A DNA stretch of 64,000 bases from Hymenopellis radicata (lineage: Eukaryota; Basidiomycota; Agaricomycetes; Agaricales; Physalacriaceae). Position numbers and translations under genes: made by a program. Position 1 is the first letter of the stretch. Each line of letters starts with the position of its first letter. The stretch is taken from NCBI GenBank assembly GCA_015501595.1, contig JADNRX010000036.1:186001-250000 (forward strand). The letters are read 5' to 3'. Below the pieces are notes generated by a model. The model saw only the letters and a list, made by a program, of their open reading frames with translations, made no database searches and had not been told where the DNA came from. Positions 52,770 through 63,236 of the stretch are shown here, one piece after another.

Positions 52770-54511
52770 CTAGGAATCGATGTCTCTCGTAGTAACGGCA
52801 CATTCTAGCTCTACACTCAATGTCAGCTCAAGAAAACTGACCGGCCACTTCCTTCTCGTCTCAACGTACAACCAACGCGGAAACCGCACCGTTTTCAGAC
52901 ACCTGCAGTGGTCCTCCGCCAACCTGGACCTTGGATCAAATTCTGTTCCAGTCTCATTCGTGGCCGCACTCCGCCCATTGCGGCCCATGACAGCGTTACA
53001 CGAAGTTTTAGCCACTGTCTCCTCCCGACCCTTTCCCCCTTCCGCCATCACGGTTGGCAGTCGGGAATATAACATCTCGAACAGCGGGTCGAGATCATCG
53101 GGAAGGGAAGGCGCCGAGGCAACTTTGCCAATGTCCAAGAAGCGCAGGCATGGCAGCATGACAGGCGATCCGTCCGTGGGCTTATCAAGATTGAGACCGT
53201 CAACGAACTCGACTGTCATCGCATCATCAGAAATGGACAACGACTCGACGTGGTGTGTAAGGGTGAAGAAGTTTAAGAGATGCTGGGTGTTCTCAGCATG
53301 TGAGTTCATATTACAAGTGATATCCAGCTTGGTCAGGTTCCCGAGAGGAACCGGAGACGTTGGGAAACGGATGACCGAGGTGCGGAAGAATTTGAGGGTG
53401 AGTTCAGACAATGCGGGAATGGCCAAAGTGGAGAAAAACTCTTTGCTACGGCCGGGAACATTGACACCCTCGGTGATGGTAAGGCGACGAAGCTTCGAAA
53501 GGGGACAATATCGGGGAAAGGAGTAGGGATGTCCCAAACGTCGAGATCAACGTTGAGAGCCTCCAAGTTGGTCGAAGTGCGCAAAGTTTTCAAATCATCT
53601 GCGTCAAAGACTGGAAAGTACACAATGGAAGTGAGACTAGACCAGGGAAGTGCAAAATACTCCAAGGCTTGACAAGCACTACCAATGTATACCCCAAAAG
53701 TTCGAAGGACGGGCACACTCGCTGATCCGAACACATCGACATTTAGCTTCCACTCATCCGCGTCGCGGTCGTGTCGGTCGTGTAGGGTGAACGTACGAAG
53801 TGTCAAGAAGTTGTTACCGGAAAGGCACTGCAAGGACAACCGTGGAAGGTCTACCTCGAGATGCCTCCAACGAGGAATGCTGACTTCAAGCACGGGAAGC
53901 GCAGGATGGTCCTTGATACTTTCCTCGCTCTCTAGATAAATCGTCATGGGAAGGCCTCTAGACCGCTCAAGAAAGAGCCCCACTTTGTATGCGCATTGCC
54001 GACCCGTGATGAAGCCCACATGCTTGTCGAAATCGAGCAAGAGATATGTCCACAGCTGAGACGCACTGATTGTGAGGTCTCTCCAGCGATGACAGACCCG
54101 AGTCAAAAGCCAAGGTGCTCCTTGAGGGTCAACCACGTCGGGATCTGCAAAGCGGTAGGTTTTCGGGATGCAATGATGAAATATCTCGATGAGCAGTTCA
54201 TTGGGGATGGAACGCATGGGGTGGAGGAGGAATTTGGTGTCATCGAGACGCGACTGCGCTTGTTGGCGTGCTGAGAGAAGGTTCTCTAGCAATTCTCGTG
54301 CCTGAACAATCTTCGAGTCTATATCTTCGAGAGCAGTGCGCGCGTCCTCCACAACTTTGCGAAAAGCGGAGAGCTCCGCGTCAAGCGGAGGATGGTTCCG
54401 ACGGAGAAGTTCCTCTACGCGCGCTGTCCGAGTCCCGCCAGAATCCTCTGCAGGCTGAAGTAAAATACAGGCGCAGTTGGCACAATATTTTGCCTTCGTA
54501 GTATCCGCCAT
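52770..54511 (-). pseudogene. F-box protein, family B copy 2 (1-bp deletion)
   Basis: Homologous to B1 over its whole length. Residues 1 to about 340 are open from 54511: CANC near residues 10-13, a coiled coil about 50-95 and an F-box with IPNELLIEIFHHCIP and VCHRWRDLT. Near 53500 the coding strand reads GATATTGTCCCCTTTCG where B1 has GATATTGTTTCACTTCCG, one base more, so the frame changes. The last 240 residues (LRRLTITEGVNVPGRSKEFF to the end) are open in the new frame to 52770. It is either a recent pseudogene or one sequencing error away from a gene. Confidence 0.8.
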
Positions 54512-55352
54512 GCCTGGAATTCAATTAGTTTCTGTGCAATGCAAAGCTAGGGGTCTTTCACCTCTTTTACTGTGTTCAACGAGAGTAAGCTAGTCCTGAT
54601 TGTTAGTCTCGCAGATGCCTCACATGTAATCGAAAGTAACTTACTTGAACTGGACGCGTTACCAGAATGCTGAGCGTGTCGACGACTAATTTCTCTGTCC
54701 AGTTGGTCACAACCTGTTGTGGGTCTCAGCTACGGATGAGAGGAACTGGTGTACCGAACGGGTGATACCCCTCAGCGGGCAGAACGGGCTCAGCTTGAGA
54801 TGATCGTCAAAGAGAAAGAGAGGAACGCCCACGTGCTAAGACCAACTTATCTGGCAACGCCTCCTCGATCGCTCGCACAGAAAGAGATTGCATCGTCATT
54901 GTAGTATTGAGACTCGGCATTACTAAGGGAAGAGCATGAAAGGATGACATGACATACAGAAGGACAATTCTTCCAGCGTCTTGTGCACAGTTTACGGGAA
55001 CAAGAAGTAAACGAGCAGCAGTTCCATAGTACGCAGTAGCTATGCGAATGAGATGCAAGTCAACCGCGGGAATAATATCGTTAACGATCTCACCTGATAT
55101 AGTTCCGGCGTGATTACAGCAAAGCACTGAGAACCGTACAGATGCGAATCAGGTCAAGACTCAAGTAACCGCCGAAGGAAGAGGTAAAGTATCCGAGCCT
55201 TGTACACCCCGTTTCATATCCACAAAAACCCGCAATCAATCTGCCACCAGCAATTGTTCAACGTGCTCTGGAAGTATAGATAGTCAAGAATTTGACGCGA
55301 CTTCCAAGAAGTCGAAGGTTAATTCGACTGCGATGAAGATTGAAAATCAAGT
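54512..55352. other. Intergenic; duplicated block
   Basis: 54900-55350 matches the complement of 36200-36600. A minus-strand frame at 54807-55127 (with LHLIRIATAYYGTAARLLLV) lies in this duplicated block, but its counterpart at 36.3 kb is broken, so I do not call a gene. Confidence 0.4.
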
Positions 55353-56503
55353 TTATTCAAAGCGACGGAACATTAGGGGCAGTCGCCCTAGCGCCCCCCG
55401 CAGAATCGCACCCTCATAAAGAATTCCCTTCTCGATATAAGCCCCACCACAGACCATAGGAGAATGCACAGGCAGCATACGAGCCACATTCCGTATATAT
55501 ATCCTCTCCAACGACCTCGGAAACTTCCACCCATTCAGCCCCGACTCCATTTCACGCATCCCCATCGCAAATTCGAGGTTCTGCAAATGCAATAAACCCG
55601 ATAAATCAAACGCTAAACACACAAAACGTGAGCACATTGCACAAGGAGTAAACAAAAGAAGCACTAACCATCGCGCTTCACAAAAAATAGCCTAACATCC
55701 CTCAACGTCTCCATATTGCCCTGAATCAGAGACGTTGCCTCTCCCAAATGACACGTCGACCACACGCTGGCGGTCTCCATCTCCAGGCGCTCCAGTGTCC
55801 CGGCGACGTTACTCCCCAACCAGCGCACGAGATCATTGTTCCACCCAATCACGCGCAGACTGCGTAAGCATCGCGCGCCCAATCTGAGATCACGCAACGC
55901 AGAGAGCGATGCGTCCGGTAAATCCAGTCCACCAAGCTCGATACTGAGCCCGGAGAGCCGCGGGAAAGAGCCGGCAAGCGCGCGCATGAAGCTCGTAAGA
56001 TCTTGGTACGAGGCGCAAGTCACTTTGAGGTCCGTGAGATCCGGGAAATACTGGGCGAACATTCCGACGAGTGATGGGTCGTTCTCCACCGCGCCCATGC
56101 TAAGCATGGTTCCCTTGACTTTCAGGGCATGCAGCAATTTGCGGTAGCAGCTCGCATGGCGCGACGTGGAGATATCGTCGAATGGGACGTCACCGACAAG
56201 GTTTATACCCGTGATGGACGAGGAAAGCGTCTCACGCGAAGAGCGTAAGAGCTTCGTGAGCTCCTTGGCACGGGATGGAGAGGAGACGACAAGAGTGAGA
56301 GCCGGGAGACGATACCGGCTGATGCTGGTCCAAGTGGGGTGGACCAGTGCACATGATAAGAGGGCAGCTTTGTCGTCGACGAGATAGGAAAGGACGAGAT
56401 CGATAAGCTCTTGCGGTACAAGTCCGAATGGACCAGTACTCGCATGGGAGCGGTGAGCGTGGGTGAGTTTGTTGACAATACGACGAATGATGGTGAATGC
56501 CAT
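55353..56503 (-). CDS. F-box protein, family C copy 3, two exons (intact)
   Basis: Exon 1 is 56503-55669 and exon 2 is 55612-55353, with a 56-nt intron (GTTAGT to GTTTAG) joining FVKRD|A-FDLSGLL; about 364 residues. The F-box-like domain is at residues about 26-68 (LVPQELIDLVLSYLVDDKAALLS, then CALVHPTWTSISRY). A leucine-rich region follows (LSIELGGLDLP, RSLRVIGWNNDLVRWLG). The intron position is the same as in C1. A TTGAATAAA element follows the stop. It is the longest and cleanest family C member. Predicted SCF receptor; target unknown. Confidence 0.85.
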
Positions 56504-57166
56504 AGTAGAAGTGATGAAGGAAGGAGGTAAAGTTCGAGCTCGAGGTCGTCCCTTATAAACAAAACTTTTGCAAAGGGGTCACCTGCGCACAGCCTCTAGA
56601 ATGACAGATCAAGTCAACAATCGAGACTGGTTCAACGATCGAGACGCCGAAACCTAACCGGAGAAGCGCGCAAGATCCGAGATCTATGCGTCATCTTGCT
56701 TTGCTTTTCCATTTTGTTTCCGCGTCGTAATTGACCTCGTCGTCCTTTGAACATCGTGTATGACAACTCCATCACCAGCGCGCATTGTCCCCACTATCGG
56801 CGTCGGACATATCGAGGTCTGGTCCAGTAGTAACGCTGTCCGTCGCATCGCAAGTGGAAAGGAGCAGGCTACTGCGACAATGAGAGACTTGAAAGGGTCT
56901 CAGTAGTCCTCGACATCAAAGAAGGTATTCAGATACAGGAGAGTATAGGCGAAAAGGAGCGCATACCATCAGTACGAGACGTCTAAACGCTCTCTTTTTT
57001 TTTTGCCACGTTATCGCGCATAAGGGCCTATGCTGAAGACTCCATCACCAGTGCGCAGTTGGGCAGAGCGGACTGCAGCATCCCAGCAGTCAAACTGGCA
57101 TCTAGAGGACGCTGCGCTTTTGGACGAGCGTGAACGAGGCTATCGCAGACCAGAAATGGACGAGAT
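56504..57166. other. Upstream region of F-box C3, then 5' flank of F-box D5
   Basis: 56504-56990 is the family C upstream block. 57000-57166 matches the complement of about 35470-35630 and belongs to the D-family 5' flank. No gene is seen. Confidence 0.5.
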
Positions 57167-57174
57167 GATGATGG

Positions 57175-57797
57175 AGGCCCTGGGAAGCTCCCCTATACCG
57201 CCGGCGATTTTTGGACTTTTGAGGGCTCAAAATCAACCAAAAGCCCGGCGAAAATTTGGACTTTTGAGGGAAATTTGGGCTGAGGTTCGGCGAGAATTTG
57301 GACTTTTCAGAGGGTAGATGGGTACCATGTATATAGTCCAGTGGCTTTGATGCCCTCGTGGTACTGCAAACAGGATGCATTTTTTCACGTACACGTTCGA
57401 ATCCAGCTGTCGGCGTTGCTGTATGACACCGAGCACGTCTCGGCAGGATCCGATCTCATCAATTTTCCATTTTCTCTGCAGTCACCTCTGACTCAGTGAC
57501 TGGTGCGTCTTCTCGAATTACCCGCCGCCCCTCGTACTGGGTTCCCTCACAGAAGGAAAATATCATTGTTTTATTGCGTCTATGGATGTATTTATGACTG
57601 ATAGACGCAACACGAGGATAAGAATGGCATAGAACGACGTGTGGCGCGAATAAAAGTGGTTTTGAATTACGTGACATTTGGCACGTGATGTGACCGACGT
57701 CGGCGATTTTTGGACTTTTGGGGCTCGAAAAGGCCTAAAAATTTGGACTTTGAGGGCCTTGAGGTCGCCGGCGGTATAGGGGAGCTTCCCAGGGCCT
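57175..57797. mobile_element. Inverted-repeat (MITE-like) element, 623 bp
   Basis: A perfect 33-bp inverted repeat at the ends (57175-57207, starting AGGCCCTGGGAAGC, and 57765-57797). It is flanked by the direct repeat GATGATGG (57167-57174 and 57798-57805), which can also be read as 10 bp (TGATGATGGA) if the terminal A/T is counted as flank. Subterminal repeats of an AATTTGGACTTTTGAGGG-like word occur three to four times. There is no transposase gene. The related flank at 35.46 kb lacks the whole element, which supports insertion. The superfamily is unclear: an 8-bp duplication fits hAT, 9-10 bp would fit Mutator-like. Confidence 0.85.
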
Positions 57798-57805
57798 GAT
57801 GATGG

Positions 57806-58143
57806 AGCTGCCGGTAGATGCCTATCCCATACCGCACGGAGAACCTCTGCCAGTGCATGCTGGGCGTTGCTAATGGGGTCCCATTACTATGGAGAGCTCC
57901 TTCTAACATAGACGAAAGGACTGGATGGAGCAAGAAAAGCAGGTGGAGTTTTAAATGCCGGCATGAATTATTCAAGCACGTGGCACCAGATCCTTTCTTT
58001 CTACCATCATCGCTGAGACGTCCTCTACGGCAGTACCGCTAACAGCCTCAAATTTTGTCTGAAAGGCCGTTCATTGTTTATGTACGATGCTACGTCCGAG
58101 TCTAACGTCGACTCACATTCTCACTGTCCATTAGATATCACAG
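57806..58143. other. 5' flank of F-box D5
   Basis: Shared with the 5' flank of D1 and, in its last part (from about TTCAAGCACGTGGCACCAGATCC), with D2, D3 and the end of the 43.3-kb gene. Confidence 0.55.
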
Positions 58144-59937
58144 ATGTCATCCTCCTCGCACTGTCCACAATGTGGGCCGTTACCGCAAAAGAGTCTTCAT
58201 TACGAGCTTGAATATCATACCTCTGTTCCTCTCCAACGCCTTCGTGCATCGAATCTCCCGGCAACGGATGAAGAGATCGCTCACGTCCAAACCACCTTCA
58301 TATCCAACATCCATCGTGATCGCGTATGCCTGGAGGCCAGATTCACGGTTCTTTCTCGTGTCGTGGCATCCATAAAGGAAGAATGCGATGCGCTGATGTC
58401 CTTGGAGAACAAATACCAAGATCTCGTTTCATCCCGTCGCGCTCTTCCCCACGAGCTTTTGTCAGACATCTTTCTATACGCGCGCTCTGACGATCATGAT
58501 TTTGATTGCCTGAAGCCTTCCGGCATTATATGGCAGCTCAGCCATGTCTGCCGGGCTTGGCGCGATGTTGCCTTGTCCCTTGATGCCTTTTGGTCGCGCA
58601 TCGCAATGACCTTTGACAACCGCGCGCATACTGAAAAGACGGTGCAACTCTTACAGTTTGTCCTCGGTCGTTCAAAGCTGTTGGATATCGATCTCTACCA
58701 TGCCAGTTCCCCATTATACGCGCATCCGATCCATGACCGCCTCTTGGACATGGTGTTGGCCCAGTCGCATCGGTGGCGTTCGGCTTACCTGGTTGAAAAC
58801 GTACTCGCTTTCGCTGTCCTGTACGCGCCTCTTCGTGGTCGACTCCCTCAGCTGGGCTCGTTGACCGTCACGACTTTCGGTGAAGCGGTACCTGTGCAGA
58901 TATTTGAGGACTGTCCACTTCTCACAAAAGTGGCGCTATCATCCTGTGCCGTCACCCTTCCCGTGTCACAGATCATAGAATTGCAGCTCGGCATATCCCC
59001 GTACACGCTGTGGTACGAAGGCGTCACGCAGGCGAGTCTGATGTTGATCCGTCAGTGTCCACTCCTTAAAGTCCTTTGTATCAACATAATCCACGACGAG
59101 AACGTGCAGGCCGTCGTCACTACACCAAACGTTTATAAACTTGAGACAAATTCGGGACCTATCATTGACAATCTTGTTGTCCCTCTCTTACGAGAGGCTA
59201 TATTATCTGAACCCTCGCCGAACTCGACTCGGTCCATCGGCCACGTCCTTGAGTCTTTCATACAGCTCCTTCGTCGTTCTGACTGCACGCGTACTCTTAC
59301 TAGCCTCAAAATAGTCCACTTATCATTGGGCTGGTATGATCCAGTGGGCAGCTGTCCGCTTATCTCCATTCTCGCACAGACAACTCGGCTTGCTGTCCTA
59401 GAGCTCGACCTGTCCACCAACGAGTACGCAACTGTTTACAGGGTGCGGGAAATGGAACACGTCGCCGAGCTTATGAGGGCGTTGCAAATCGCAGAAGGAA
59501 ATCCTAAAGGTATTCTATTGCCTTGCCTCTCCTCGATGACGATTGTTATGGCGAACGATGTGGATCCAAGTGAAATGCCTTTTCTTGCGCCTGCGGGTTC
59601 GAATGGTGCTTGGGGCGATTTTGCTGTGATGCTCAAGGCTCGCTGGGAAGGGTCCGAAGCGTTGGGCCTATCAAGACTGCACACTCTACATGTTGTGTTG
59701 AACTTGAATAGGGTGTGGGATAATCCGAAGTGGACAGAAGAAACATGGACATCTCGCTCATTGTTGAGTTCTGAAGAACAGGCCACCCTTGACGGACTAG
59801 TCGAAGCCGGGATGAATCTGGACATTCAGTTTACAGTTCATTCTGCCAGTATTTGGGATGAACCAGTCCATCTACTCAAAGTTCCAAGTCACTCTATTGC
59901 ATCAAGTAGGCGCGCAGCAGTATACCGGTGGCAGTAA
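58144..59937 (+). CDS. F-box/LRR-like protein, family D copy 5 (intact)
   Basis: A 597-residue uninterrupted frame and the only intact D member. CPQC is at residues 7-10, a coiled coil about 55-95 and the F-box about 98-152 (LPHELLSDIFLYARSDDHDF, WQLSHVCRAWRDVA). The leucine-rich tail runs to the end, including the C-terminal 40 percent that all other D copies lack. The N-terminal 55 residues match family A (SLHxExEYxTSV-x-LxRLR, then TDEEI), so A and D share an ancestor. Unlike D1-D4 it is not followed by an ice-binding gene. Probable substrate receptor of an SCF ubiquitin ligase. Confidence 0.9.
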   Translation: MSSSSHCPQCGPLPQKSLHYELEYHTSVPLQRLRASNLPATDEEIAHVQTTFISNIHRDRVCLEARFTVLSRVVASIKEECDALMSLENKYQDLVSSRRALPHELLSDIFLYARSDDHDFDCLKPSGIIWQLSHVCRAWRDVALSLDAFWSRIAMTFDNRAHTEKTVQLLQFVLGRSKLLDIDLYHASSPLYAHPIHDRLLDMVLAQSHRWRSAYLVENVLAFAVLYAPLRGRLPQLGSLTVTTFGEAVPVQIFEDCPLLTKVALSSCAVTLPVSQIIELQLGISPYTLWYEGVTQASLMLIRQCPLLKVLCINIIHDENVQAVVTTPNVYKLETNSGPIIDNLVVPLLREAILSEPSPNSTRSIGHVLESFIQLLRRSDCTRTLTSLKIVHLSLGWYDPVGSCPLISILAQTTRLAVLELDLSTNEYATVYRVREMEHVAELMRALQIAEGNPKGILLPCLSSMTIVMANDVDPSEMPFLAPAGSNGAWGDFAVMLKARWEGSEALGLSRLHTLHVVLNLNRVWDNPKWTEETWTSRSLLSSEEQATLDGLVEAGMNLDIQFTVHSASIWDEPVHLLKVPSHSIASSRRAAVYRWQ

Positions 59938-61035
59938 TGTTTCTTTCTGTTTCACGTCGGTTGTCGATAACGGTGGATAACCGATAAAGAACTATTTATT
60001 CCTGAACGTACATACTAAATTACCTGTGAAAAAAGTTCCTGTCTTCGTTATTTCTTGTTAAGCCTCTCGCATCAATTACTCCTCGTGTAGAACTACTACT
60101 TGCTTCATATTGGTAAAAGTGACCTGCCCCGACGAAGTCCGTCGGTTTGACGCCACACTTGCATACGGGTGTCAAAATTGAATCGCGACGATCTACAACA
60201 CGTATGCCAGACGACATCAAGCTTGAAGCAACCGTGGAAGAATATGTTCTTGAAAGGGAGTTTCTATTTCGTCTGTTGCGTCTTGCGGGAAACCTGCCCA
60301 GAAGCGATGTGGAACTAACGGATTGAATGTAGACGTGAGCGCCCAGGGCAGTACTCACATCATCCAGTATAGGTCCGAAATCCTCGATTTCTCTGCAAGC
60401 ACGCGAAATGCGCCACAATTGGAAGAGACGAGACGATGGTCAGAAGAAAGAAAGAAAGAAAGACGAATCGCATGATTGCGGCGACGCGTCCTTGTTGTGG
60501 CGTCATTCGCGTCGCGCTGACGAGTTACCGATCTTGCTACGCCCCTCTCACAGGGGCAAACGGGGGCGTCTTGATAAGATCAGAATTAGGCTAGACTTAT
60601 GTCGACTGGCATGAGGGCGGCCAGAATACGCAGGCATTCAAGCAATTAAGTACTCACTGGTGGTGTGACAGGCCGCTACATTGTTGGTGAAAGCAGATAA
60701 CTCAGACAAGACCATCCGGTAGTACCAAGGGACTTCATTCGTTCGCATAGGCGAGCCCAAAGTGTGTTCAAGCCCTACTAGGGTCCCCAAAAACCAGCCT
60801 TGGTACGCCCTCCAGTGATACAGCAAGTCTGTACCACGTGGGCCGATGTTGTGGCATTCAGTACCATGAGGGCGAAGGTAGGTAGGCTCCCAGAGAATTT
60901 GTTGCCGATTTGAGAGCTTCAAGCCAAAGACTTCCGTCTGAAGAGGAACGTCGTTCGAAACGTAAACGCATAAATACTGTGTCCGTAATAAAATAAGTAT
61001 TCACGAATGAAAGACCAAGAAGTATGTACCATGAA
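59938..61035 (-). other. Unresolved multi-exon gene or remnants
   Basis: Minus-strand pieces look partly coding: 60638-60922 (DLLYHWRAYQGWFLGTLVGLEH) and near 60230-60300 a frame ending TDEIETPFQEHILPRLLQA-stop. A possible intron with GTGAGT and TGGGCAG lies between 60290 and 60360. I cannot chain them into a model, and I do not recognise a family. Confidence 0.3.
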
Positions 61036-62603
61036 CTAAGCACTGGAGGGCACGACGAAGACAGGAATGGAACTCGAAGTCGAGCAGTGTTTCGCACGAA
61101 TATCCATTCTCGGTGTCGAGCGACTCATCTCGTACTGCGTTAACGAAGCCGGTGATATAATTAATTCTCGCATCCCAGCCTGACTTGGCCTCCGAGAGCC
61201 CCAATCCGAACCGGGTGGCGGCGATCGAACGGGTTTATATCGTATTAGGTCTTCGTCCTCCGGTCGATGTCTAGGATTATAAAATTGGAGAATATCCTAC
61301 ATTGATTCATCAGTAAGATTTGATGGTATACTGGGGGGGAAGCTCACATACCTTCTGCGTGCCGAATGAGAGCGCTGCCGTGATTGGAACTACCAGGACG
61401 ATTAGCTTAACGTAACATTCAGTGGAGGTGGCAAGTACCCGATGCTAAAAGAATATTCCACAGCGCCGTTGATTCCCGTTCATGCGCCGCGATGAATGCG
61501 GCCAGCCCCAGTGCAATCAGCGGCATCGTTGTAAAGACAGCGAGGCGGACCATCATCGACACCGACTGACGATGCTGCCGTGTCCCTCCTTGATCGGAAA
61601 TATAGATGCGAAACGCAACCCAGTTGCGATAGAGAAAATACACCAAGTAAACTAGAACAGTTTAGTTTAGATACGGATTGAGTAAGTGGCTTGCCATACG
61701 TTCCAGGACGATACAACCCGCAGTAAGGGGGAAAGCCATGCACAGCGTTACAATCAATCTGCAAACATATCAGTTCTGTTCCAACCGCTCTGATGCGGAC
61801 GTACTGCGCGCTGCTCGTACTGTGGCAGAACATATGTGTCGAGTCGCGTTGTATTTGCTCCGGCTTCCCGATAAGCTGGAGTCACAATCAGCACGAAGTA
61901 AAGCGTAAAGGCTGAAGTTACTGACGAACAATGTAACCATGATCATGAGTATCCAGAGCACCCAAGGCATGATTATCATCTACGTTGGGAAGTCTTCATC
62001 AACCACCCGTTTGCAATACTTGAGAGACCGAGCAGACGTACAAGGTCCCGGTAAACATGCGAAGAGTTGGTCGTCCCTAATACGAGACCGCGAAAAGTAT
62101 AAATCGTCTGTCCAAAGTCCAATCGTGTTAGGCGCCGGTAGTTATTGCTGTTTGTCGAAAGACATACATCCATGATAAATGCCACGCCTGTGGTCCCCAC
62201 TCTGTCTACATCGTCAACGCAATTCACATCGAAGAAAGTATTCGAAAACTCACAGCACAGGCGAACTATACACCATCACCATCTGCAGAACGCATGTCCC
62301 AAAATGGGGAGTGTCCTCAATCTGGTTGTTGACCAGCAGCAGGAACGAAAAGGCAAAGACCATCCAGGAAGCTATGAAGCTATACCAGGGGCGCGTGCGG
62401 TGTATGCGCTTTGAAAGAGTCGCGGGAAGGAGCGTAAGCAAGAGCGCGAAGAATCCGAGGAAGGATACGCCGTCGTAGATCCGCACAGCAGTCGGGCCGC
62501 GCCATTCCGTGCTGTGTTCATCTGGAATAGTAGTATTTATCAGTACACGATAGCATCCAAGGTGACGAACCCGACCGTCTGAGTGCCAGCCGTCGGTGTC
62601 CAT
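61036..62603 (-). CDS. Seven-helix-type integral membrane protein, multi-exon
   Basis: Exons at 62603-62576, 62521-62254, 62201-62168, 62107-62042 and from 61979 join in phase. Helices read IYDGVSFLGFFALLLTLLP, WYSFIASWMVFAFSFLLLV, LVGTTGVAFIMDT, IIMPWVLWILMIMVTLFVSN, then a strand with FPLTAGCIVLE joined to LYLVYFLYRNWVAF, MVRLAVFTTMPLIALGLAAF, and LIVLVVPITAALSFGTQK. The last exon (donor AAG|GTATGT, acceptor TGTAG) gives DILQFYNPRH and a Ser/Arg-rich cytosolic tail ending at 61036. The loop between helices 4 and 5 (about 61740-61900) is not resolved. The pattern is that of agaricomycete seven-helix proteins of unknown ligand. Confidence 0.75.
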
Positions 62604-63236
62604 GGCGGGGAAGAACTAAGAACTTGGTCGTGACGGCATATTGTCATTGTGTGGATGTACATGCGATGCAATCAGATTGATGACAACCGTGAGCACTGGA
62701 TGGAGAAAATTGTATTAGACTCGCGAGGCGGGGTAGGGGAGTTGGAGCGTTGCTTCGATGCGGCAATGATGACCAGCCGAAAAGTGGTCCTCATCGCGGA
62801 CGAGCTGAGAACACAGCAAAATAGGCCCCGGAGGACGCAGTACAGATGGCCTGCAGATGATGCAAGTCAAGAAGAGGAAAGAAGAACGTGACAACCTTGA
62901 CGCAACGATCACGATTACGACGTGCCGCCCTTTTGATTTCGTTTATTTTACAGACACTTTTATGTACTTGGCTACATACCTAATTTGCCTGTATACCCCA
63001 AGTGAATGCTCAAGAGCGACCGTGACATTCCAGACGCCACGCTGCAAAGACTGCATGAGTGGGAATTTTAACAAGTACGTGCCCTTGCGGGCTGAGGTCA
63101 GTCCAACACTGGACAACAAACTTGGACGAGGGCAATCCCTGAAAACTGGGCAGAAAACAGTAGGCAGAGAAAGTTGAATACAAGATAACATTAGCTACAA
63201 GGCTTACACCTCAAGGTACATACGTTACGATATCAT
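62604..63236. other. Intergenic; no supported gene
   Basis: Overlapping short frames on both strands; none has domain character. This is the promoter region of the membrane protein and the 3' flank of the thiolase. Confidence 0.45.

Noticed and set aside
61001..61204. Minus-strand frame starting MGLSEAKSG
   Set aside because: It is an out-of-frame shadow of the last exon of the seven-helix gene, whose frame joins FGTQK to DILQFYNPRH through a clean intron.
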